Positions 44,604 to 52,749 of a stretch of DNA of 64,000 nt are shown here, one piece after another (within the stretch, counting starts at the first letter, position 1; every line of letters begins with the position of its first letter). The notes beneath the pieces were generated by a model. The model was given only the letters and a program-made list of their open reading frames with translations. It searched no databases and was not told where the DNA came from. The position numbers and the translations under genes were made by a program. The stretch comes from Bacteroidales bacterium (GTDB lineage: Bacteria; Bacteroidota; Bacteroidia; Bacteroidales; UBA932), in contig JAHHQP010000007.1 in assembly GCA_020026355.1 (NCBI GenBank), positions 5,412-69,411 of the forward strand. The letters run 5' to 3'.

Positions 44604-46223
44604 TCATCGGCTTTCCTCAGTTCCGCCGACATAGATTCCCCTGTCTTTCCAGATCTGGTAGAGCGGATACATCCTTCTGGTGAAATCCTGATAATCCTTC
44701 AATTCTTTCTTGGTCCATCCGGTTTCGGCGTAGACAGCGATGAGCGGGAACATATGGTCGAAACTTTCATCTACTGTCGTGTCGAACTCAGACCAGCACT
44801 CGACGCCGATTCCGATGATCTGCTTGCGCTGTGAGAGATCGATGCTCTCCGGCACGATGTCGATCTTGTAGGCGGTCGGCAGAATCGTGTTGAAATAGAG
44901 TCCGTCCGTATGAGAGTAGAGGGCTTTCAGACCGTTGTTGAGGATGAAGTTCAGCTCGGTCATCGGGCCGGTCCAGTACTGCATGACGCTTTCTTTACCG
45001 ACCTTGATCGGAATGCTGCTGCTTTCTCCGGATTTCCCGATGGCTTCACTCCAGCACATCAGTTTCTTTCCCTTGGTTTCGAGGTAGGCTGAGATTTCAT
45101 TATAGAAATGTCTTTCCAGTTCCCAGTCCTCTGAGATGCCGAGTCTGGATTTCATGTCCTGGATTCCTTTTGAATCCTTCCAATGGTCGCCGTGGATCTC
45201 GTCACCACCGCAATGGATGTATTCGCCTGGGAAAAGAGCGGCTGCTTCGTCCAGTACCTCATGGATGAATTTCATGGTTTCCGGTTTGGAGATGTCCATG
45301 ATCTCGTCGAAGACACCGAGGCGGCATTCCACTTCACGCTCCTTTCCTGTCGTTCCGAGATAAGGGTAGCAGGCGATGGAAGCGGAGCAATGGGTAAGGA
45401 TCTCGATTTCCGGGATGATGGTGATGTGCAGCTTCTCCGCATAGGCGATGATTTCCTTCACTTCCTCCTGGGTGTAATGTCCTTCATGAGGAACATTGTG
45501 GAATTCACTGCTGTTCCAATAGTAATCCTTGCCGGTCTTCGGTCTTTTCGAACCTTTCTCGGCAAGAAGCGGGTAGTTCTTGATCTCGAGACGCCAGCCT
45601 TGGTCTTCCGTAAGATGCCAATGGAATTTGTTGTACTTGAGTCTTGCCATCTCGTAGAGCAGTTTCTTGACCGCGTCTTTACCTTTGAAGTAGCGGCCTT
45701 CATCCAGCATGAGGGATCGCCAGGAGTGAGTAGGGTAGTCGGAAATCATGGCTATCCGTATGGATGCTCCGTCCTTTCCGGAACTGATGGCTTGCCTCAG
45801 GGTCTGGATGCCGTAGAAGATACCGATCTTGTCCGGTGCCGTGACGGTGACTTGGCTGGAAGTCATGTTGATCTTGTAACCTCCTTCAGCTTTAACCTTC
45901 ATGGATGGATCCATCTGCAGGACAATGACGGCATCCTGTGTCTTTTCCTGGAGGACAGGAGTCATCTTGTGGTCGGTTTCCAGCGCTTCCTTCAGGACGC
46001 CGAGCTCTTCTTCAAGTCCGCCTTCCTGAGCGATTTTCACAGCGGCATCCAAAGTGATGCTGCCTTTACCGTAAGAGATGAATTGTGGCTTAGGTACAAT
46101 TCTGAAATCCTCAGGAACGTTCTGTTTCTGAGGATCATCAGTGTTACCATCGGCAGATTTGCTGCAGCTCAGCAGAACCACGGACAAACCTGCCATGAGT
46201 AGTGTCAAATTTATTTTCTTCAT
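44604..46223 (-). CDS. beta-N-acetylhexosaminidase, GH20, lipoprotein
   Basis: A 539-residue lipoprotein (SVVLLSC, lipidated Cys20), so probably at the cell surface or periplasmic face. After a GH20b-like domain the barrel shows WRSLMLDEGRYFKGK, FHWHLTEDQGWRLEI, IIPEIEILTHCSAS and the catalytic Asp-Glu in YIHCGGDEIHGDHW. The MPGH of many GH20 enzymes is ILTH here. It differs clearly from the plus-strand GH20, so the two are paralogues of different location and perhaps different linkage preference. Last gene of the SusE-like/SusC/SusD operon, 16 bases after susD. Confidence 0.93.
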   Translation of the reverse strand: MKKINLTLLMAGLSVVLLSCSKSADGNTDDPQKQNVPEDFRIVPKPQFISYGKGSITLDAAVKIAQEGGLEEELGVLKEALETDHKMTPVLQEKTQDAVIVLQMDPSMKVKAEGGYKINMTSSQVTVTAPDKIGIFYGIQTLRQAISSGKDGASIRIAMISDYPTHSWRSLMLDEGRYFKGKDAVKKLLYEMARLKYNKFHWHLTEDQGWRLEIKNYPLLAEKGSKRPKTGKDYYWNSSEFHNVPHEGHYTQEEVKEIIAYAEKLHITIIPEIEILTHCSASIACYPYLGTTGKEREVECRLGVFDEIMDISKPETMKFIHEVLDEAAALFPGEYIHCGGDEIHGDHWKDSKGIQDMKSRLGISEDWELERHFYNEISAYLETKGKKLMCWSEAIGKSGESSSIPIKVGKESVMQYWTGPMTELNFILNNGLKALYSHTDGLYFNTILPTAYKIDIVPESIDLSQRKQIIGIGVECWSEFDTTVDESFDHMFPLIAVYAETGWTKKELKDYQDFTRRMYPLYQIWKDRGIYVGGTEESR

Positions 46224-46239
46224 TATTCTTGATTTGGGT

Positions 46240-47913
46240 TTACCAACCTGGATTCTGCTTGATCGCTCCGTTGGTCATGCTGATCTGTTTCAGCGGAAGC
46301 GGTGCAAGGTAGTCTCTGGATGGACGGAATCTTCTGTCTTGCTCGACGATGACGAATCCGTTTTCATCCAGCATCGGCTTGAGTGAGGCATTCTCTTCAG
46401 CATAAGGAGCGAATTTCACACCCTTGAGCGGCATTGCCATTTCTTTCTCAGCGGTCTTCCATCTGCGGAGGTCATCATATCTGCTCATTTCGAAGCAGAG
46501 CTCGATGGTACGTTCACGGCGGATTTCTTCACGCATGTCCAGTTCGTTCTCGTTCACGAAAGCATTGGTCAGCGGAGGCATTCCGGCACGCTTGCGGATT
46601 TTGTTGATGGTCATGTCCAGATCAGCATCGCTGATGCTGCCGGTCAGTTCGTAAGTAGCTTCGGCATAGATGAGCAGCACTTCAGCATAACGGATGAGAT
46701 GTGCATTGAAATAAGAACCTTTGGAAGAAACGTCCGGTTGTTCGCTCAGGTATTTATATACGCGGTATCCGGTCTTGGTAGAGTGGATGCCGGTGAAGCT
46801 GACAGGACATTCTTCAAATTTTCCATTCGTGTTCAAATATACGTATTTTTTTCCAGGTACCTGAAGGATGCAGGTCATTCTAGGGTCACGGTCCTCATAT
46901 TCTGAAGTAACCTTGTCGTAACCTTTGAAACAGGAATTCTGGTTGGTGATCGGGAGGCCGTTCTTATCAAGGAACATGTCCGCGAATTTCTTGGTTGCTC
47001 CACCGAGGTAGCCGGCGCTGGCCAGACGGGTGATCGGATGGGTCGTCGCATTGCCGACATCTTTGCCGTACTGTCTGTCCAGGATGGTTTCGCAAGTGTT
47101 GTCACCTGGCTCCAGGAATAATCTGCGGTAAGCGTCGGTTCCGTATTCAGAACCATACCAGATATCATATTCTCCGCCGTCGATCACTTCCTTGGCCTGT
47201 TTCTTGGCCTCTCCGATCAGGTCGAGTCCGTCAGGACGAGTGTTGTGGTTCTGAGCCCATGTACCTGCGAACAGGGCGACACGCGCCTTGAAAGCTTTTG
47301 CGGCACCGAGGGTGATCCTGCCGGTTTCTTCCTGTTTCAGTTCTTTCTTTCTGGGCAGATACTTCATGGCGGAATCAAGATCCGCGAGGATGGCGTTCTC
47401 GACTTGCGTTCTCGGTGTGCGTTCACCGAAGAGTTCAGGGGAGTTGACGTCCAGCACTTTGTTGACCAGCGGAATCGCTCCGAAGCGTTTGTACATCCTG
47501 AAGTTGACATAAGCTCTGAAGAAGAGGGCTTCACCTTTGTATCTGAGGATGGACTTGTCCGTCGTCTTCATATCCTGCGCATGCTGGAGAAGAATGTTGA
47601 TCTGGCGGAGTTCAGCATATCCTTCATTCCAGACCGCATCGTTTTCGGATGGCAGCCAACGTCCGTTGCTGACATTGTTGAATCCGAAATATGAAGTGGC
47701 CAGATCAGCTTTCATATCATATTCGGCCAGATTCTCGGGACCGTGGAAAGAGTCCAGGTAGTGATAGAATTCATTGGCTGCCAGACGGTAGTCATTCGCT
47801 GTCTGCCAGAAGTCCTTGTCTGAGTATTTGTCTTCCGGCACCAGGTCCATGCTTTGGCAGGAAACCATCAGCAGACCGCAGGCCATGCCATATATCAATT
47901 TAGAAAGTTTCAT
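46240..47913 (-). CDS. susD: SusD/RagB-family surface glycan-binding lipoprotein
   Basis: A 557-residue lipoprotein (CGLLMVSC, Cys19). The N-terminal DLVPEDKYSDKDFWQTANDY and helical repeats ALFFRAYVNFRMYKRFGAIPLVNK are typical SusD, as is the RYAEVLLIYAEATYEL block with a following ADLDMTINKIRKRAGMP. SusD lids the SusC transporter and binds the incoming glycan. It begins 4 bases after the SusC stop and precedes a GH20 lipoprotein, so the glycan probably carries terminal N-acetylhexosamine. Confidence 0.95.
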   Translation of the reverse strand: MKLSKLIYGMACGLLMVSCQSMDLVPEDKYSDKDFWQTANDYRLAANEFYHYLDSFHGPENLAEYDMKADLATSYFGFNNVSNGRWLPSENDAVWNEGYAELRQINILLQHAQDMKTTDKSILRYKGEALFFRAYVNFRMYKRFGAIPLVNKVLDVNSPELFGERTPRTQVENAILADLDSAMKYLPRKKELKQEETGRITLGAAKAFKARVALFAGTWAQNHNTRPDGLDLIGEAKKQAKEVIDGGEYDIWYGSEYGTDAYRRLFLEPGDNTCETILDRQYGKDVGNATTHPITRLASAGYLGGATKKFADMFLDKNGLPITNQNSCFKGYDKVTSEYEDRDPRMTCILQVPGKKYVYLNTNGKFEECPVSFTGIHSTKTGYRVYKYLSEQPDVSSKGSYFNAHLIRYAEVLLIYAEATYELTGSISDADLDMTINKIRKRAGMPPLTNAFVNENELDMREEIRRERTIELCFEMSRYDDLRRWKTAEKEMAMPLKGVKFAPYAEENASLKPMLDENGFVIVEQDRRFRPSRDYLAPLPLKQISMTNGAIKQNPGW

Positions 47914-47917
47914 GTTT

Positions 47918-50900
47918 CTAGAAATTTAAGTTTAAACCGAATGAATAATAACGCATGAACGGGTAACTTCCGTAGTTTCCGTTCATTTCCGGGTCATAGT
48001 TGAACGGAACGTTGTGGATTTCGAACAGGTCATTGCCGCTGAAGTAGATTCTCAGGCGTGAGATATGAATCTTTTCCGTCCATTTCTGTGGAAGGGTATA
48101 GCCCAGCTGGAGGTTCTTGAGTCTCAGGTAACCGGCGTTGATGATCAGGTTGTCTGAAGTTCTGTAGTTCCAGTTGTTCCTGTCGTCGTCATGGGTCAGG
48201 ATCGGATATTTCGCCTCCGGACGGTCAACGGACCAGGTGTTGTGGTAGAAATCTTTCATCGGATAGTGCCAGTCCGGGAGGAAAGGTACCAGCGGTTCTC
48301 CGTCGAGGATGAGGGATCTCTTGCCGACACCCTGGAAGAACATGCTGAAATCGATGCCTTTCCAGTCGAAACTGAAATTGAGTCCGAAGCTGTAGTGAGG
48401 GTTGTTGTCACCCAATGCAACGAGGTCACCCTGAAATCCACGGCTCATGTCACCGGTCGGAGTGATGGCTCCGTCACCGTCCAGGTCGGCATACATCATG
48501 TCGCCGATACGAAGATTGTCCGGAACGCCTTTCAGCTTCTTGTATTCCGCCAAGGTTTCTGCATCTTTGATGATGCCCAGTGTCTTGTAACCGAAGTAAG
48601 TGCAGGTCGGATAGCCCTGGATGTGGCTGATCATGCCGGAACGGAGACCGTTGAAGCCGCCGAGGTCGGTCACTTTGTTGCGTGCATCGGAAACGTTGGC
48701 GCTGATGCTGTAGTTGAAGTCTTTGAAGGAATCTCTCCAGGAGATGGCAACTTCCCATCCATTGACCCTGAGTTCACCGTTGTTGGTAGCAGGAGCTGCG
48801 GCACCGAGGGCACTAGGGTACTCGACCGGGATGAGCATATTCTTGTTCCTCTTGTGGAAGTAGTCAGCATTGAAGTTCAATCTGTTGTTCAGGACCGCGA
48901 TGTCCAGACCGACGTTGGTCACTTCCAGCTTCTCCCAGGTACGTGCGAGGGAAACCATGTTTGAAGTAGCGCTCTGGGAAACTTCCTGCTTGTCAAACGG
49001 ATAAGGGTAGGCGTTGCTGATGGAGATGACCGGAATGTAGTCATATTTTCCGATCAGGCCTTGGGCGTTACCCATCTGGCCCCATGATGCTCTGATCTTG
49101 AACTGGTCGAAGATGTCGAGATCTTTCATGAATTTCTCTTCAGAAAGTCTCCAGGCAGCGGAATAGCCGCTGAAGAATCCCCATCTGTGTCCTTTCGCGA
49201 ATCTTGATGTTCCGTCATAGCGGGCATTGATCTCGAGAATGTATCTTTCGTCATAGACATAGCTGGCACGACCGTATACGGAACGCATGGTCTCGGCGGA
49301 AGTCCATTGGTTGGCTTCCTGGTTCTTGCTGTCACCGAGGGCGAGGTTGAAGTTGTTGCCGCTGAAGTTGTAGCGCAGGGCGCTGAATGCATCATTGGTA
49401 TATTCTTCGTGCTGTGCACCGGCCATGATCTTGAAGTCATGCTTCTTCTTGAAGACATGCTGGTATTCCGCGAAGACATTGTAGTTCTTGTACCAACCTT
49501 TAGAGAAGGCTTTCTGTGCCCAGTTCCTGTCCGTGTTGTATCTGTTCAGGGAATCGTCCCAGTTCCAGTAAGCTACTTTCTGTTTCCAGACGAAGTCATC
49601 GTTCATCTGTTTGCGCAGAATCGCCTGTCCGGTCAGTTTGAGACCCTTGATGATTTCCCAATCCAGAGAGAAGTTCATCGTGGTGGTCGCGTTGTTGTAG
49701 GTGGTGTTTCCACCTTCTTCCAGTATCTGTGCCGGGTTGCCGTAGCCTTGCCATGCGAAGAATTTTCCGGATGGGGTGTACATCGGGGCCCACGGACACT
49801 GACGCATTGCCCATGCCAGTGCAGATCCGGATTCTGTAGAGTAGTCACGGTTGTTCTCAGAATAGGAGATGTTGGAATGGAAAGCCAGGTTGTCAAGGAT
49901 ATTGATGTCGTTCTTGATGCGGATCGCGAATCTGCGATCGTCATCATGGCCGTATCGGAGTGGGGAATCTTCTGACTGGTAGAAGCCGGAAATGTAGTAT
50001 TTGAACTTCTTGGAACCGCCATAGATGTTTAAGGAATAGTTCTGAAGGCTGGAACCTTTCCGGAGCATGGATTTCATCCAGTCATGGTTCTTGTAATGTT
50101 TGGTATAGCCGAGGTAGCCTTCGCTTCCGCTCTTGACGATGTCGCTGTTCTGACGGATCAGGTCCAGTTCTGCTTCTGAATAGACCGGATGGTCGGAACC
50201 GTCCGCACAGGCTTCACGGTCCATCTCGGCAAATTCAAGCAGGTTGACTTTCTGCATGATAGATGTCGGGGACTTGATCGCGTAATAGGCGTTGAAATCT
50301 ACTTTGACTCTGCCTTCTCCTGCATTCTTGGTGGTCACGAGGATGACACCGTTGGAAGCTCTGTTACCATAGATGGCAGCCTGAGCGTCTTTCAGGACGG
50401 ATACGCTTTCGATATCGTTAGGGTTCAAGGAATTGATGTTGCCTTCCGCACCGTCGATGAGTATGAGCGGGGAACCGCCGTTGACGGAGGAGATGTCACG
50501 GATGACGATCTGGTCTTCTACACCAGGTCGGCTGCCGTTTCCGGCACCTCTGTTGACGACCAGGCCAGGAAGGACGCCCTGAAGGGCGCTGGTCGGAGTC
50601 GCTGACGGTTTGGAGATGAAGGTCTCCTTGTCTGTAGTCGCCACGGAACCGGCCAGGTTAGCACGTTTCGCGGTACCGTAACCGATGACCACGACATCGT
50701 TCAGGACATTGTTGTCTGGGGTCAGGATGAAATTGATGACGGTCCTGTCACCGACTTTTTCCGTGATGGTCTTGAAGCCCAGGAAAGACACTTCGATCTG
50801 GTCCTCTTTGGCGGCTTCTATGGTATATTTTCCGTCAATGTCCGTTACTGCTCCTACCCCGGTCTTAGCCTTGATGAGTATGTTGGCACCGAGGATAGGT

Positions 50901-51013
50901 TCTCCGGTATTGTCTGAGACTGTACCGGTGATTTTCCGGTCTTGCGCAAAGACAGTCATCTGTGATAGGATCATGCAGATGACTACCAATACTTTTCTGA
51001 TGTTATTTTTCAT
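47918..51013 (-). CDS. susC: SusC/RagA-family TonB-dependent transporter
   Basis: A 1031-residue outer-membrane importer. A signal peptide (ends FAQ) is followed by a carboxypeptidase-regulatory-like domain (RKITGTVSDNTGEPILGANI), the plug with LNDVVVIGYGTAKRANLAGS and LQGVLPGLVVNRGAG, the SusC-specific PLILIDGAEGNINSLNPNDIESV, and a C-terminal 22-strand barrel ending in YYSFGLNLNF. Pairs with SusD to import oligosaccharides using TonB energy. No adjacent ECF sigma/anti-sigma or hybrid two-component regulator was seen. An 89-base spacer with a hairpin separates it from the upstream lipoprotein gene. Confidence 0.97.
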   Translation of the reverse strand: MKNNIRKVLVVICMILSQMTVFAQDRKITGTVSDNTGEPILGANILIKAKTGVGAVTDIDGKYTIEAAKEDQIEVSFLGFKTITEKVGDRTVINFILTPDNNVLNDVVVIGYGTAKRANLAGSVATTDKETFISKPSATPTSALQGVLPGLVVNRGAGNGSRPGVEDQIVIRDISSVNGGSPLILIDGAEGNINSLNPNDIESVSVLKDAQAAIYGNRASNGVILVTTKNAGEGRVKVDFNAYYAIKSPTSIMQKVNLLEFAEMDREACADGSDHPVYSEAELDLIRQNSDIVKSGSEGYLGYTKHYKNHDWMKSMLRKGSSLQNYSLNIYGGSKKFKYYISGFYQSEDSPLRYGHDDDRRFAIRIKNDINILDNLAFHSNISYSENNRDYSTESGSALAWAMRQCPWAPMYTPSGKFFAWQGYGNPAQILEEGGNTTYNNATTTMNFSLDWEIIKGLKLTGQAILRKQMNDDFVWKQKVAYWNWDDSLNRYNTDRNWAQKAFSKGWYKNYNVFAEYQHVFKKKHDFKIMAGAQHEEYTNDAFSALRYNFSGNNFNLALGDSKNQEANQWTSAETMRSVYGRASYVYDERYILEINARYDGTSRFAKGHRWGFFSGYSAAWRLSEEKFMKDLDIFDQFKIRASWGQMGNAQGLIGKYDYIPVISISNAYPYPFDKQEVSQSATSNMVSLARTWEKLEVTNVGLDIAVLNNRLNFNADYFHKRNKNMLIPVEYPSALGAAAPATNNGELRVNGWEVAISWRDSFKDFNYSISANVSDARNKVTDLGGFNGLRSGMISHIQGYPTCTYFGYKTLGIIKDAETLAEYKKLKGVPDNLRIGDMMYADLDGDGAITPTGDMSRGFQGDLVALGDNNPHYSFGLNFSFDWKGIDFSMFFQGVGKRSLILDGEPLVPFLPDWHYPMKDFYHNTWSVDRPEAKYPILTHDDDRNNWNYRTSDNLIINAGYLRLKNLQLGYTLPQKWTEKIHISRLRIYFSGNDLFEIHNVPFNYDPEMNGNYGSYPFMRYYSFGLNLNF

Positions 51014-51039
51014 GTCGTTACGTTTTGTTTCTTTTTCAG

Positions 51040-51072
51040 TTCCAGCCAGCTCTCGGTCTGATGTGGCTGGAA
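51040..51072 (-). promoter_or_regulatory. hairpin between the SusE-like gene and susC
   Basis: TTCCAGCC (51040-51047) pairs with GGCTGGAA (51065-51072) around a 17-base loop, without a T-run on the minus strand. It may mark processing or differential stability between the two genes. Confidence 0.35.
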
Positions 51073-51102
51073 CACGTTTTCATGATCATTGTACTTCAGC
51101 TG

Positions 51103-52545
51103 TCATTTCAGTATCGCATACGCTTTTTTCAGGAAGGTGTCGAACACGATGCTGTATTCTCCGGCTGGAACCTGATCGGAGAGCTTGGTGTCGAATGCGT
51201 TGCCGTACTGAGGGAAGTTGGCGACTTCATCTTTGAGGCACCATATTTCCGGATCATTTTCACCAGGACCTTTGGCGACCAGCCAGACTCCTCCTCCGAT
51301 ACCGAAGGCTGCGGTGTCTCCGCCCTTGAGCTTGTAGCTGATTGCCCATCTTGCCGGAGCATTGTCAGCATCGATCCGGGACATTGCCGGGTAGTCGGCC
51401 CAGTTGAAGACGAAGTACATCTCGCCGTACCTGCTTTTCTGTTTGCCCAGATTCTTCACCTCAAGGGTACCTTCGAGCAGGTCGATCTTGAATTCGTAGT
51501 AACCGGCCTCTTTCAGGACGACAGGTTTCGGATCAGTACTTCTGATGAGGTATTTCCCGTCATTGCTGATGCCGTATTTTTCCTGCTTTCCAGCATCTTT
51601 TGAGTTGACGAACCAGATAGATTCTCCGGCTTCTGCATAATAGTTGGAGGTGAATCTATAAGCGGCTTCCGCTTTTCTTTCGACGACCATCGGCAGACCG
51701 AAGGCTACTTTGCTCATGTCGAGACCTTTCTTCTGCACGAAGAGGACGAGCTGTTTGCCGTTCGCTTTCTCGAAGGTGGTCTTCACGGAAACGGTCGGAT
51801 TGTAGACGGCTTCATTGCCTTTTTCATCGATCAACGTGAATACGATTTCGTGTTTCTGGTCATCCGGGATGGTATTGAGGCGGATGTTGGTCTCGACCGT
51901 CGCTTTCTTACCTTCATCCATGCTGAGCGGTCCAAGGTCAATGGTCTGGTCGATGCCGAATGATTTCGATTTCACGATCAGGCTCTTCACCTTCGTGTTG
52001 TTGCTGTTGACAGTCAGTCTTACCGGAAGCTGTGTGTCGCCTTCTACCTCGACGAATTCCACATTGTTGTCCTTGACGACGGCATTCTTGCCGGTCAGCA
52101 CGATGTTGAAGCCCATTTCCTGAATGATGGAAAGTCTTGTAGGCTCTTCCGTCACTTTGATGGTTACGCTCTGCTGACCCATCTTTTCAGCGAAGTCGAA
52201 GACTTTGACCGTCACTTCACCGGTCGTGCCGCGCTGGATCTCTGCCGGGATGATGATGGATTCTGTCAGATTGTACTCGGTGATGTAGTTCTGGGTACTG
52301 AACGGAATCTTCTTGGAGAATTCCCAATCAGCGCTTTCGATGAGGATATACTGTATGCCCAGGTCATCGGTTACCTTGGCGGTCAGGTTCAATCCTTCAC
52401 CAGGAAGACCTTCCAGATTCGTTGAGGTAATCTCGACGACCGGATCGGCCATGTCTTTTTTCAGCTCCTCTTTCTTGCAAGAAACGAATGCTGCAGCCAT
52501 CAGCAGGACAGCTGGAATCAATCTTGAAAAAAATCTAGGTTTCAT
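51103..52545 (-). CDS. SusE/F-like lipoprotein, candidate surface glycan-binding protein
   Basis: A 480-residue lipoprotein (LLMAAAFVSCKKEE). The sequence looks like a string of Ig-like or PKD-like modules (PVVEITSTNLEGLPGEGLNL ... ITIKVTEEP) followed by C-terminal repeats with alternating beta pattern (KQEKYGISNDGKYLIRST, GYYEFKIDLLEGTLEVKNLG, EYSIVFDTFLKKAYAI), as in SusE/SusF starch-binding modules. No catalytic motif. It is the first gene of the operon, before susC, whereas most loci put such genes after susD. Function inferred from architecture and position. Confidence 0.65.
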   Translation of the reverse strand: MKPRFFSRLIPAVLLMAAAFVSCKKEELKKDMADPVVEITSTNLEGLPGEGLNLTAKVTDDLGIQYILIESADWEFSKKIPFSTQNYITEYNLTESIIIPAEIQRGTTGEVTVKVFDFAEKMGQQSVTIKVTEEPTRLSIIQEMGFNIVLTGKNAVVKDNNVEFVEVEGDTQLPVRLTVNSNNTKVKSLIVKSKSFGIDQTIDLGPLSMDEGKKATVETNIRLNTIPDDQKHEIVFTLIDEKGNEAVYNPTVSVKTTFEKANGKQLVLFVQKKGLDMSKVAFGLPMVVERKAEAAYRFTSNYYAEAGESIWFVNSKDAGKQEKYGISNDGKYLIRSTDPKPVVLKEAGYYEFKIDLLEGTLEVKNLGKQKSRYGEMYFVFNWADYPAMSRIDADNAPARWAISYKLKGGDTAAFGIGGGVWLVAKGPGENDPEIWCLKDEVANFPQYGNAFDTKLSDQVPAGEYSIVFDTFLKKAYAILK

Positions 52546-52584
52546 AGTGTTATAAAATGGATGTTTAATGTTATCTTATGGCTA

Positions 52585-52592
52585 CAAAATTA
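52585..52592 (-). promoter_or_regulatory. -7 element of the SusE-like/SusC/SusD/GH20 operon
   Basis: TAATTTTG on the minus strand, 39 bases upstream of the ATG at 52545. A TTA rather than TTG lies 20 bases upstream of it. Confidence 0.55.
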
Positions 52593-52694
52593 GAGGATAT
52601 ATATTTATTGCCTAATAACAAAATGATACTTCTACTTTTCTATTTGATACAATTTCAGGCTTTTCATGGAGAGCCCTGTTCCGGTTCCTGAAAA

Positions 52695-52729
52695 GAGCGA
52701 GGCGCTCCGGAGATCGGAGCACCTCGCTC
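52695..52729 (-). terminator. intrinsic terminator of the fimbrillin/phosphodiesterase pair
   Basis: GAGCGAGG (52695-52702) pairs with CCTCGCTC (52722-52729), with an inner GCTCC/GGAGC stem. On the minus strand a TTTTC tail follows. It separates the upstream two-gene unit from the Sus operon. Confidence 0.82.
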
Positions 52730-52749
52730 ATGGATAAGTGTCTTTCGGA

